A DNA stretch of 64,000 nt from positions 16,135,566 to 16,199,565 of the forward strand of contig CM051458.1 in assembly GCA_028274465.1 (NCBI GenBank), written 5' to 3'. Under the pieces are notes generated by a model. The model was not told where the DNA came from. It did not search any database and saw nothing but the letters and a program-made list of their open reading frames with translations. Of this stretch, positions 48,161 to 59,271 are shown in pieces; the stretch's first letter is position 1; each line of letters opens with the position of its first letter. This stretch comes from Plantago ovata (Eukaryota > Streptophyta > Magnoliopsida > Lamiales > Plantaginaceae). The position numbers and the translations under genes were made by a program.

Positions 48161-49368
48161 TGATGAACGTGTATTTTACACTTTCATTCGAGTCTTTTTC
48201 ACCAATTTAGCTATCCTCTAGGTTAATTTAGCTTATATTTTAGTGCATTTTATTAGAATAGTGTCACGTTTCCCTTTTCTTTGCATTTTTCAGGTTTTAG
48301 GTGAAAAACGTATTTTTATGGGCAATTATGGTAAAGAGAATGAAGTTTTGGTGCTTCGTGGTCATCCGTGGTGTATCTAGAAGTATCCGGACGAGTTTTG
48401 AGGCCTAGGGGACGAGTTTCAAGGTTTAAAGGTCACTAGAAGGTAAAATCCAAGTCCGAAAAGGAAACCAAGTCCAAAAACTCGCTAATCACCGATTGGA
48501 GGTCCCGGGCGGTTCGCCTGGGACGGGGGGCGGTTCGCCCGGTGCCAGGCGAACCGCCTGGCATCCTGGATGGTTCGCCCCGTGCTTATCGTAGCCTATA
48601 TATATGTTTCACCTGTTTAGTCGTTTTCATACCTTTTCACCTTATTTTGAGAGACAAATTCTCCAGAGCCTATTTTGGGAATTATTAGCATAGAAGACTC
48701 TTTTTCTTATTGATTTGGAAGCTTTAGCATAGAGATTGGATATCTTTGATTTTCGATTCTTGCTTGTGAGTTAGCAATTCATCGGAGATTGACAACCTTC
48801 GTTGGTAACTTGTATCTCACGATTTTTCTGCTCTTATTTATTTCATTCAACATGTTTTCATTCAATCTTGCTTTGATTCTTGTTGATTGCAATTTATTTA
48901 TGAGTAGCTAAATCCATCGTTGGTGATAGTATGTGATTTCTTAGCTAGGGTTCTTGATTATGCATGAGTGGCTTCGCGCGTTTAAGACTTGATTTATTGT
49001 TTTATTTCTTTGATCTATCTAAACCATCTATCTTCGTAGTGTTGAATTGAAAGAAACACATAGGACAATTCATGATCATAGATCTCTATACAAACTTCAA
49101 GTACTTCATGCATGATTATTACCCGTTGCTTTGATTGATCATACTATCACTAACTTCCATCATATTGATAAGAAAAATCTGTGCTTTGCTTGATTTCTGA
49201 TTTATAGTTTAAGTTAAATTAGATAAAGCTAGTTGTAGTCCTTAGAGATCGACACTCGAGGTTATTTTACTTCTACACTACGTGCCTTGGTTTTCGTTGT
49301 AATTGTGAATTGCCTTTGGCTAAAAACAAATTTATTTGATTAATTGAGTCTGACAATCTCGTTCATCA
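48161..49368 (+). repeat. Inner element 5' LTR
   Basis: Starts TGATGAACGTG and ends CGTTCATCA, a 9-bp terminal inverted repeat. TATA stretch CTATATATATG at about 48596. A GC-rich hairpin cluster lies directly upstream (48504-48585). Confidence 0.95.
48504..48585 (+). repeat. GC-rich hairpin cluster upstream of LTR TATA box
   Basis: Several units of the type GGGCGGTTCGCCC, each able to fold as a 4-5 bp GC stem with a 3-nt loop, plus a CCAGGCGAACCGCCTGG stem-loop. The matching cluster in the 3' LTR is at 52888-52970. Confidence 0.8.
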
Positions 49369-49371
49369 AAT

Positions 49372-49389
49372 TGGCGCCGTTGCCGGGGA
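49372..49389 (+). other. Primer-binding site, tRNA-Asp type
   Basis: TGGCGCCGTTGCCGGGGA, 3 nt after the LTR. This site is shared by Athila/Tat-group Ty3 elements. Confidence 0.88.
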
Positions 49390-49697
49390 CTATACTCCTT
49401 TTTTCTCTTTAACTTATTTATATTTTCAGCATTCAATTCCCTACAGAAGAACAGGCTCTAGGGGTTTGCTCTCAAAAAATTTCACTTTCTTACCCTATTT
49501 CTTTTCCCCTATCCTTTTCAGTAAATTCATCTAATCTGATCTTGGTTACCTTGCGTGCTTGTGCTCTCGAAGTTCTTGGTTACATTGTGTTTGTTTGCAC
49601 TCTTTGTGCTTTTCTTTGCAAGTTTTTGTTTTTCTTTTGTGGAATCTGCTCCTTGGTTTCTTGTTTCCTCATGTGCAGAAACTAGTCATATGAAAGG

Positions 49698-50633
49698 ATG
49701 AGTCAACGAGTTCCTTTGCCCCGGTATCTGATGCCTCGAGGGCCTTGCATAATATTGGATGAAGATTGCAGGGATTATGACTTTGATCCTTCGTACTACT
49801 CCATTCTCTCCACGTTTTCGATGGGTGATAATCCAAGAGGGTTCTTAGACACGTACGAGGAAGGTGTGTTGAGGATACCTCGTGAGAATGTGGAGGGGGT
49901 TAGTTTATCACATGAGCAACTTTGTATGAGAGGATTTATGGGAGCCTTGAAAGGGTACGCTCGAGGATGGCTCAGAATCCCGCCGGAAGAATCGTTGCGC
50001 ACTTGGGGTGAAGTAACCAGAAAATTTCTGGAACATTGGGATAGGGACTCACCTCCCGGGTAAAGGGCATGGACGTCTCGCTTCAGTAGTCAGCCACTAG
50101 AAATCGACATTGCCGATGAAGAGGAATGTGGAGAAGAATCCATTGATGAAGTCTCTCCAGTGCTTAGCTTGGATTCCACGTCCTTACTTGCGGATGTCGA
50201 GGTTGTTGGTGAAGAGGAAGTCGTGGAGGAGGTGATGACTGAATCCATTGCTTCACTTAAGTCAGAAAGTGATGGCGTGAGTTGTGTTGAGTTCGAGGAG
50301 CCAATATCTGAAGATTTTGGTGTCTCTGAATCAATTGCAGCAGATGCTCTTGATCTTGACTCCTACGTTCTGGTCCATGCACCCACCTATGAGTTCCAAA
50401 GGAGTTTTGATCCTTTTTTCTCTTTTTATTTTCCATCTGATTCCCTTGGTTATTTTTTAGATTTAGATTTTATTGGTTTTGTTAATTTTAGTTTTCAGGG
50501 AATCATGGACTTGCTTGAGCAGATACGGGGAGGAGCCAAGGATGGTTCCCAAGATGCGAGGAGTAATGGAACGATGCACAAGATTCGTTTCCATTTGATA
50601 ATGGATAACATTAGTGGTAATGGTTGCATGTAG
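49698..50633 (+). pseudogene. Gag-like sequence of inner element
   Basis: 49698-50063 carries MSQRVPLPRYLMPRG, GFMGALKGYARGWLRIPPE and SLRTWGEVTRKFLEHW, similar in layout to the capsid-like part of Athila/Tat gag (compare GDKAKAWLGSL and TWDKVFSAFVEKYFP in the outer element). 50160-50633 is acidic and shows no recognised domain. Fossil, broken. Confidence 0.6.
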
Positions 50634-50791
50634 TTTAGTTTTATCGCTTTCTTGCATTTCATGCATATTTATTTTGAGCATATCATTGTGTTTTATTTTA
50701 TGTTTTCGTATGTTTTTGGTGATAAAATAGGTTTTAAGATGATAATTTTGCATTTTGGGAGGAAAAAGGCGTCTCTAGGAGTCTGGAGATG

Positions 50792-50903
50792 CCAGGCGAA
50801 CCGCCCCCCACGTGGGGCGATTCGCCTGGCAATTCCAAACTACCTGGGATGTTCTGGACGCCCCAGGCGAATCGCCCCCCACCTGGGGCGGTTCGCCCCG
50901 GGT
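50792..50903 (+). repeat. Two long GC stem-loops in internal region
   Basis: 50792-50829 pairs CCAGGCGAACCGCCCC with GGGGCGATTCGCCTGG around a 6-nt loop. A second, similar stem-loop lies at about 50861-50903. They use the same words as the LTR clusters. Confidence 0.8.
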
Positions 50904-51591
50904 GTCCAGAAACCCGGGTAGTCCGGATTTTCGTTCGGAACCCCATTTTTCTCCTATTATGCTAAATTATTGATCTTTTTACTTCTTTTATCGCCCATTT
51001 TGGTTTCTCACGAGTTTCCTTGAGTCCTATAGGCTACAGATACAAGTTAGCTCTCACCTTAAATCCACTTTCGACGTTCGGGACGAGCCACGACGTTCAG
51101 GTTTGGGGGGAGGTTATCGCTGGCTATCTCTATACTTGTTTTGCTTATGATAAACTTGTGAAACCCTTTGTTTGCATTTGCACGTTTACCACTTTTTAGT
51201 ATTTAGTTGCATACACTACATTCATCCTAGTATAGTTTTGCATGTTTTTGTGTAGAGTTTATTGCCAATTTTTTTTGAATTTATTGGGTAGATTAACTAG
51301 TTATGACCTTTGACCATGCATTCCATCTCTATGAATTTGTTTGAGGTTTTTCTCGCTTGGCTTGTCACATTTATATATGCACTTAGTTAAGCTTGGTAGT
51401 CTCGACATCACTTAGTGGTGTTTTCTCTACTGCGGTTCACGAAGGCCTTTATAATAAGATGATGCATGTTAGAGTCTTGTGGTTGTTTTCCCGTGTAATT
51501 ATGTACCTAAGAGGCAACAAGTCTTCACCTTGCTTTGAGATTGCTAAATGCCTAGGAAGGAGGTAGTGTGAGATTGTGTGATCCTTTGTTT

Positions 51592-51733
51592 GAAACCTAT
51601 TCTAACGAATAGGTTTGGGGAGGAGGTTATGCTGTCATTATGACTTGTTTTTCGATTTTGAGTGTTGTGAGTTTGTTTTCCTTTTTCGTAAAGTTTGTGC
51701 TCCAACCTATTCTTTCGAATAGGTTTGGGGAGG
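51592..51733 (+). repeat. Paired hairpins each followed by a TTTGGGGAGG tract
   Basis: AACCTATTC-TAAC-GAATAGGTT (51597-51618) and AACCTATTC-TTTC-GAATAGGTT (51704-51725) are each followed at once by TGGGGAGG. The outer element has both, on the minus strand, at about 48000-48030 and 48110-48135. Confidence 0.85.
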
Positions 51734-51785
51734 TCGTTTGTGAGTCATTGTAATTTCTATTTCGTTGTGCTACTGCTGGCTATAT

Positions 51786-51950
51786 ACAAAAAAAAAAAAA
51801 AGAAAGGAAAAAAGCAAAAAAAAATTGAAAAAAAAGAAAAAGAAAAAAATTCCAGAAAAAAGAAAAAATCTGGAAAAGAAAAAAAGAAAAAAGAAAAGAC
51901 CCCAAAAAAGCAAAGAAGAGTCCAAAGAAAGCCAAAAAGCAGTTTAGCAA
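51786..51950 (+). repeat. A-rich polypurine stretch
   Basis: About 160 bp of almost only A and G (AAAAAGAAAGG-type). The outer element has the corresponding poly-pyrimidine stretch at about 47855-47935. ORFs here are composition artefacts. Confidence 0.85.
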
Positions 51951-52519
51951 AGTGTTTGTCTCGTTTTTCAATTCTTGTAATGTTCGTAATCGAGTTGTAA
52001 AGTGTGTCTTTCGTTTGTTTGAGTGTCATCTGTTCTAGACCACCCTCGTCCTGCCATTCAGGAAGTGGTGATAGTTTATGACTTTGATTAAGAGATGGGT
52101 AGAATAGGGGAGTGTGAACTTTTAGGGAACCCTCCTTCGTTTGATGAGAGCCAGTATTGGTTCGACCTCTTTAAGGGAAAGTCTTAACTTGGTGAACAGT
52201 AGTAAGTCCTCAGTTTCATAGGAACGGGACAACTATTCGTATTTTAACATGTTTCATTACGTCGTCACTGACTAGGTCGAGGTAGAGAATGTTACGAGAG
52301 ACTATCTTGTTTAACATAGTGCATATGTGAATGTGTATGAGTCAATCGAGGCATTCTTCAACCAATATCCATGTTCTGATTTGCATGGTCACTGTTCATA
52401 AGTTTTTGATAGACTCAATAGATTAGTTCATTTCATTTGGCATGAGACTCTATTTTGTGTGTTGCATTGGTTTTTTGCATTAGAGTCTAGCTTAGTTGCT
52501 TGAGGACAAGCAAATGTTC

Positions 52520-52532
52520 GGTTTGGGGAGTT
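52520..52532 (+). other. Polypurine tract of inner element
   Basis: GGTTTGGGGAGTT directly before the 3' LTR. Confidence 0.85.
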
Positions 52533-55013
52533 TGTTGAACGTGTATTTTACACTTTCATTCGAGTCTTTTTCACTAATTTAGCTATCCTCTAGGTTAATT
52601 TAGCTTATATTTTACTGCATTTTATTAAAATAGTGTCACGTTTCCCTTTTCTTTGCATTTTTCAGGTTTTAGGTGAAAAACGTATTTTTATGGGCAATTA
52701 TGGTAAAGAGAATGAAGTTTTGGTGCTTCATCCGTGGTGTATCTAGAAGTATTCGGACAATTATGGTAAAGAGAATGAAGTTTTGAGGCCTAGGGGACGA
52801 GTTTCAAGGCTTAAAGGTCACTAGAAGGCAAAATCCGAGTCCGAAAAGGAAACCAAGTCCAAAAACTCGCTAATCACCGACTGGAGGTCCCGGGCGGTTC
52901 ACCCGGGACGGGGGGCGGTTTGCCCGGTGCCAGGCGGTTCGCCTGGCATCCCGGGCGGTTCGCCCCGTGCTTATCGTAGCCTATATATATGTTTCACCTG
53001 TTTAGTCGTTTTTCATACATTTTCACCTTATTTTGAGAGACAAATTCTCCAGAGCCTGTTCTGGGAATTATTAGCATAGAAGACTCTTTTTCTTATTGAT
53101 TTGGAAGCTTTAGCATAGAGATTGGACATCTTTGATTTTCGATTCTTGCTTGTGAGTTAGCAATTCATCGGAGATTGACAACCTTCATTGGTAACTTGTA
53201 TCTCACGATTTTTCTGCTTTTATTTATTTCATTCAACATGTTTTCATTCAATCTTGCTTTGATTCTTGTTGATTGCAATTTATCTATGAGTAGCTAAATC
53301 CATCGTTGGTGATAGTATGTGATTTCTTAGCTAGGGTTCTTGATTATGCATGAGTGGCTTCGCGCGTTTAAGACTTGATTTATTGTTTTATTTCTTTGAG
53401 CTATTGATGATGCGTTTGGATTGTCGGGGTCCAAGCAATCAAATAAATTTGTATTTAGCCAAAGGCAATTCACAACTACAACGAAAACCGTAGTGTAGCA
53501 GTAGAATAACCTCGAGTGTCGATCTCTAAGGACTATAACTAGCTTTATCTAATCTAATTTAGAATATAAAACAGCAGACGGCTTAGCAAAGGTTTTTCTT
53601 AACAGATAATGGAGATTGGTGATAGTATGGTCCTTCAAAGCATAACGGGTTAATAATCATGCATAAATTCCTCAGTTTTGCATAGAGATCTTTGATCAAT
53701 GAATTGTCTAGTTGTAATTATTAAACACTACGAAGATGTATATTTAGATAGGTCAAAGACCAATGAATTGTCCAATTGTGTTCAGTAATTATTCAACAAT
53801 ACGAAGATATAGATTTAGATAGATCAAAAAAATAAAGCAATAACTCAGAGTATAATGCGCGATATAGCTATTAGCATAATTATTAACCCTTCGCTAAGAA
53901 TTCACATACTATCACCAACGAGAAGTTTAGCTACTCATAGATGTCATGCAATCAACAGAAATCATAGAAGAAAACATGTTGAAATATATATAAAAATAAG
54001 TAGAAAAACTGTAAGATACAATGTTACCGAAGGTTGTCAATCTCCGAAGAATCGCGATCTTACAAGCGCCAAACTGCTATGAAAAAGTATCTCCTAAGCT
54101 AAGAACCCCCAGAACAGGCTCTGGGAAATTCCTACCTACAACTACAGAGAAAGGTGAGAGAAAAGGTCTGGAAAAGTATGAAAAATGGAGAAAAACTGAC
54201 CAATAATATATAGGCTTCGAATTGTGTGGGGCGAAGGGCCCCACACACCGGGCGATTCGCCTGGTGTGGGGCGATTCGCCCCACATCCCGGGCAATTCGC
54301 CCGGGAGTATTTTTCGGCCCAGAACGCATTTTCGACGCGTTTTTGGATTTCTTCCCCTTTTCGGACTCGGTTTCTGACTTCTAGTGACCTTCTAGCCTCC
54401 AGATTCGACCCCTAGACTTCAAATCCTAACCGGAATCTTTCAGATACTCCAATTAGGCTTCTGGAACACCAATTCCTTGTCAACTTCAATATAATTGCCC
54501 GGAAAACCTCGTTTTTCAACCAAAACCTGTAAAATAAAAATTAAAGGGCAACGTGACACTTATTCTAATAAAATGCACTAAAATATAGCGAAATTAACAT
54601 AGAGGATAGCTAAAATAGGTGAAAAAGACTGAAATGAAAGTGTAAAATACACATTCATCATCTATCTAAGCCATCTATCTTCGTAGTGTTGAATTGAAAG
54701 GAACACATAGGACAATTCAAGAATAGATCTCTATAAAAACTTCAAGTACTTCATGCATGATTATTACCCGTTGCTTTGATTGATCATACTATCACTAACT
54801 TCCATCATATTGATAAGAAAAATCTGTGCTTTGCTTGATTTCTGATTTATAGTTGAAGTTAAATTAGATAAAGCTAGTTATAGTCCTTAGAGATCGACAC
54901 TCGAGGTTATTTTACTTCTACACTACGTGCCTTGGTTTTCGTTGTAGTTGTGAATTGCCTTTGGCTAAAAACAAATTTATTTGATTAATTGAGTCTGACA
55001 ATCTCGTTCATCA
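52533..55013 (+). repeat. Inner element 3' LTR, split by a solo LTR
   Basis: The two pieces together make ~1225 bp, collinear with the 5' LTR apart from small changes including a short local duplication near 52755. Starts TGTTGAACGTG, ends CGTTCATCA. Confidence 0.92.
53405..54660 (-). mobile_element. Solo LTR A (related family) in inner 3' LTR
   Basis: 1256 bp beginning TGATGATGCG and ending ACATTCATCA, flanked by GCTAT and TCTAT (near-perfect 5-bp target duplication; the 5' LTR has TCTAT here). No internal region, so it is the product of LTR-LTR recombination. TATA and GC-rich hairpin words lie at 54205-54305. Confidence 0.9.
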
Positions 55014-55732
55014 CACACCTAACTCTACCTCCGTCCTAGGCATTTAGCAACCTCAATAAGCAAGGTGAAGACTTGTTGCCTCTTACGTACATAATTACAC
55101 GAGAATACAACCAAAGACTCTAACACGCAACATTTTATAAGGCCTTCGCGAACCGCAGTAGAGAAAACACCACATAGTGATGTCGAGACTACCAAGTTTA
55201 ACTAGTGCACATACAAATATGACAAGCCAATCGAGACAAACCTCAAACTATTCCATAGAGATGCAATGCATGGGCAATGGTCATAAACACTTAGTCTATA
55301 CAATAAAAAATTTCAAAAAATTTGGCAATAAACTCTACACAAAAATCATGCAAAACTATACTAAGGATGAATGCAAACTAAATCCTAGGAAAGCAATAAA
55401 CGTGCAATGCAAAGGTTTTCACGAGTCATCATAAGCAAACTAAGTTATAGAAATACACAACGATAACCCCCCCAAACCTGAACTTCATCATTCATCCCGA
55501 ACGTCGAACATGGACATGAGGTAAGAGCTAGTCGTATACCTGTAACCTGTATTACTCAAGCAAACTCGTGAGAAACCAAAACGGGTGATAAAAGGGGTAA
55601 AAGGGTCAATAAAGTTGAATACGGGGACAAAATTGGGTGTCCGGAAGAAAATCTGGACACCCGGCTTGCTGGACTCCCCGGGCGAACCGCCCCGTGTGGG
55701 GCTTCCAGCAAGCCCCAAGCAGCCTGGCTCTG
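55014..55732 (-). other. Outer element internal non-coding region
   Basis: The reverse complement resembles 50900-51560 of the inner element (for example AGGTTTGGGGGG near 55470 and the GC stem-loop at 55675-55700). No coding frame. Confidence 0.7.
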
Positions 55733-56983
55733 TGATGAACCGCGGATGTCGTGCTCCGGATTCAGTCAAATAAATTTGTATTTAGCCAAAGGCAATCCAC
55801 AACTACAACGAAAACCGTAGTGTAGCAGTAGAATGACTCGAGTGTCGTTCTCTCAGGACTATAACTAGCTTTATCTATTTAACAAGAGAATATAAACAGC
55901 AGACATATAGAAATAGGGGGTTTCTAGCAGATAATGGAGATTGGTGATAGTATGGTCCTTCTTAACATAACGAGTCGATAATCATGCATAAATTCCTCGG
56001 TCTTGCATAGAGATCTTTGAATCAATCTAGTGTCCTGTTGCAAGTATTAAGCACTACGAAGATAATTTGGTCTGACTAGTCAATCACGATTGTCCTAATG
56101 TGTTCCGTAATTATTCAACACTACGAAGATAATTGGTCTGATGGTCGACTAGTGTCCAATTGTGCATAATAATCAATACAACATACGAGAATTTTGGTTA
56201 CAACTGATCAACGAAATAAAGCAATGACACGGAGTATAATGCGCGATATAGCCATTAGCATGATTATCTTCCCTTCGCTAAGAATTCACATACTACCACC
56301 AACGATAAGTTTAGCTACTCATAATAAGCATGCAATCAACAGAAATCATAGAAGAAAACATGTTGAAAGAATATAAAATAAGTAGAATAAAACTGTAAGA
56401 TACAAAGTTACCGAAGGTTGTCAGTCTCCGGATGATTGCGGTCCTACGAGCTCCAAACTGCTATGAAAAAGTGTCCCCTAAGCTACAGAACTCCCAGGAC
56501 AGGCCCAGGGAAGTTCCTACCTAAAACTATAGAGAGAGGTGAGAGAGAAGGTCTGGAAAGATATGATTTTCAGAGAGAAAACTGAGCACTATATATAGGC
56601 CCCGAAAAAACACGGGGCGGTTCGCCCCAGAGTATTCTCGCGGAATTTCCGCGTTTTCGACGCGTTTTTGGATTTCTTCACCTTTTCGGACTCGGTTTCT
56701 GACTTCTAGTAGCCTTCTAACCTCCAGATTCGGCCCCTAGACTTCAAATCCGATCCGGAAACCTTCAGATACTCCAAATAGGCTTCTGGAACACCAATTG
56801 CTTGTCAACTTCAATATAATTGCCCGGAAATCCCCGAATTTCAACCAAAACCTGTAAAATAAAATCTAAAGGGAAACGTGACACTATTCTAATAAAATGT
56901 ACTAAAATATAGCTAAATTAACATAGAGGATAGCTAAATAGGTGAAAAAGACTCGAATGAAAGTGTAAAATACAAATTCATCA
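55733..56983 (-). mobile_element. Solo LTR B in outer element
   Basis: 1251 bp, TGATGAACCG...AAATTCATCA, flanked by exact CTCTG target duplications (55728-55732 and 56984-56988). Same family and orientation as solo LTR A. TATA at about 56590 with GGGGCGGTTCGCCCC next to it. Confidence 0.92.
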
Positions 56984-57244
56984 CTCTGCCAGGCGAACCG
57001 CCCCGTGTGGGGGGCGGTCCGCCCGGCAGCTCCGGACTCCTGGCGACGCCTTTTTCATCCCGATACGCAAAATTATCATCTTTTAAACCTATTCTATCAC
57101 CAAAAACATATTTAAACATAAGAGGAAAAACAATGACATGCTCAAAATAAATATGCATGCAATGCAAAAAGCAATAAAACTCCGGGTTGCCTCCAGGATA
57201 GCGCCATTGTTTAAAGAGTCTCTGTCTCGACTTCTTCTCGCTCT

Positions 57245-59031
57245 TTAGTTCTTGTCCTTACGGGTACTAGACTTCCCTTTCATTGATCTCTTCCTCATAC
57301 CTAGTACCTGAGAATGAGAATGGACATACACAACAAGACCAAAATAATTAATAGTATGAGAAGCATTAAAACGAGGACTAGGATCAGATATGGCTCGCAA
57401 CACATGTTGCTTGCCATCTACCTCAATGGTGCAAGTTCTTCGGTAGATGTCGACTACGGAGTGTAGCTTGGTCAAGAAAGTTCTCCCCAAGAGAACAACA
57501 TCACTCATCCCAGGTGTAGACGCCGGCATCACAAAGAAATTGGTGTAAACAAAAGTTTCACCAATCTTAACCAATACATTCTTCACAATGCCCTCCGGTC
57601 GTACAAAGGATCCATCCGCTAGTTGCACAATGGCCTTATTCTTCGCAAGATCTCCTAGGCCACTCTTCTCATACACATTCATGGGGAGCACATTAGAGTA
57701 AGATCCTGTATCTAATGTAGCACGTACATCATTGAGACTACGAATCCCAACCTTAACATCAAAGCTATCAGGAATTGGTTCAGGAGCGTTAGGTTCTTCA
57801 TTACTTACATCTAATTCCAGGCCTTTATCTTCCTCCTTGGCCAATGGAGGCTCGTCTTGTGCACAACACTTGCTCGCAGCAACTAGCTTAATGGTGATTT
57901 CCATCGGAAGGTCACCTACCAAAGTAATTGACATCGACTTCTCAGTGTTGCTAGGCAACTTCCCCTGCTCCCTACTCACTCTACGATCGATTAGCTCTTG
58001 CATCTTTTGGTGTGCAAGCCTAGTACTTGCCTCCAATTGATCAAGACGAGCATTTGTCTTCTCTGAATCCTCCTCGTATCTCTTCAAAAACCCTTGGGTG
58101 AAATCTACCAATTTCTGAAAATTATCCAAGAGAGTAGCAGACTTGGATTGAGATGCTTCGGCCTTAGGGGCAGGATTTCCAAAATGTTCATTTTCGTAGT
58201 AGCGATTACTACGGTCTACCCAGTAAACACTATCGTTTGCTAGATCCGATCTCATATGAGCCCCATGCCCATAGTTCTTGCATACCCGACAAACTTCATT
58301 AGAGAGAGTTGTTCCAACGGAGCTCTTGAGAACTTGCTTCATCTCATTGGCGAAGCACTCAAACCGATCCCCACTCACTCCATGCATTGGGATCTCCTTG
58401 TTTGGTGGAGCCTCAGGTCCACACCTCCTAACCATTGCTCTTGGATCCTTGAACTGAGATCCCTTAGCAAGCCTTTCGAAACACGCCCACACATCCTCGG
58501 CGGTCTCCTCCCAGATATTAACACGGCATTGAAAATCCACCACCTGTTGGCTATCGTACGTAAGACCATTATAGAAGTGTTGGACAAGATCAGAAAGCTC
58601 AAATCCATGGTGTGGGCACTTGTCTTGAGGTCCTTGAACCTCTCGAGAGCGGTGTAGATGGTCTCATCATAATCTTGCTTGAAACCAGTGATTTGCGCCT
58701 TCAGCGCGGTAGTCAAAGTATGGGGAAAATATTTCTCCACAAAAGCAGAAAACACCTTATCCCAGGTGTCGAGAGAACCGGCTTCCAGAGAGCCTAACCA
58801 TGCCTTGGCCTTATCGCCAAGCCCCATAGCGAAAACCTTCATCCTCAGCTCATCATCCGTTATCCCCGCTCCAGGTCTTGGAAGATTGTTGATGAAATCC
58901 TCAATATCATGCAAGTATCCCATCACATCCTCCCTAGCCAATCCATAGAACCTGGGGAGTTGCTTGAACATGTGATTCTTGATCTCCAAATCACGAGTTG
59001 CAGCAGAAAGAACAATAGTTGGACCTCTCAT
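57245..59031 (-). pseudogene. Outer element gag and aspartic protease
   Basis: Gag part: FKQLPRFYGLAREDVMGYL, GDKAKAWLGSLEAGSLDTW and DKVFSAFVEKYFP, the Athila/Tat-type gag signature. A zinc-knuckle-like CRVCKNYGHGAHM follows. The protease part has the active-site motif LDTGSYSNVLPMNVYEKSG and a later VVLLGRTFLTKL. No pol follows. It is a fossil in more than one frame. Confidence 0.88.
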
Positions 59032-59251
59032 CCTTTCCTGGTTGGGTTGAACCCATGATTCAAAAGTGGGCGAGCCATCACAAAACTTGAATATCTGTGA
59101 CAGGAGTAACTCACAATCGAAAATCAGTCCTGTTAGAAATCGTCAAAATATGGAACTCAACTTCAAATCGAGAAAAACTAATTAAAACCACTAATTCTAG
59201 GTAATGAATGCTGAAAATATAAATAAGCTAAAGAGTAAAAAGGAGTATAGT

Positions 59252-59269
59252 CCCCGACAACGGCGCCAA
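59252..59269 (-). other. Primer-binding site of outer element
   Basis: Reverse complement TTGGCGCCGTTGTCGGGG, adjacent to the 5' LTR; tRNA-Asp type. Confidence 0.85.
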
Positions 59270-59271
59270 TT

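Larger units (their letters stand above)
48161..55013 (+). mobile_element. Inner LTR element with gag-like fragment (broken)
   Basis: 5' LTR 48161-49368 (1208 bp), 3' LTR 52533-53404 plus 54661-55013 (split by a solo LTR). A perfect 5-bp target duplication CACAC lies at 48156-48160 and 55014-55018. The primer site TGGCGCCGTTGCCGGGGA is at 49372-49389. Gag-like sequence lies at 49698-50063 and acidic sequence at 50160-50633; no pol is seen. It inserted into the internal region of the outer element, in opposite orientation. The two families share internal motifs, so they are relatives. LTR similarity is high, so insertion was recent. Confidence 0.9.

Noticed and set aside
51695-52029. Lysine-rich and phenylalanine-rich ORFs on both strands
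   Set aside because: These are low-complexity A/G-run artefacts inside a non-coding part of an LTR element.
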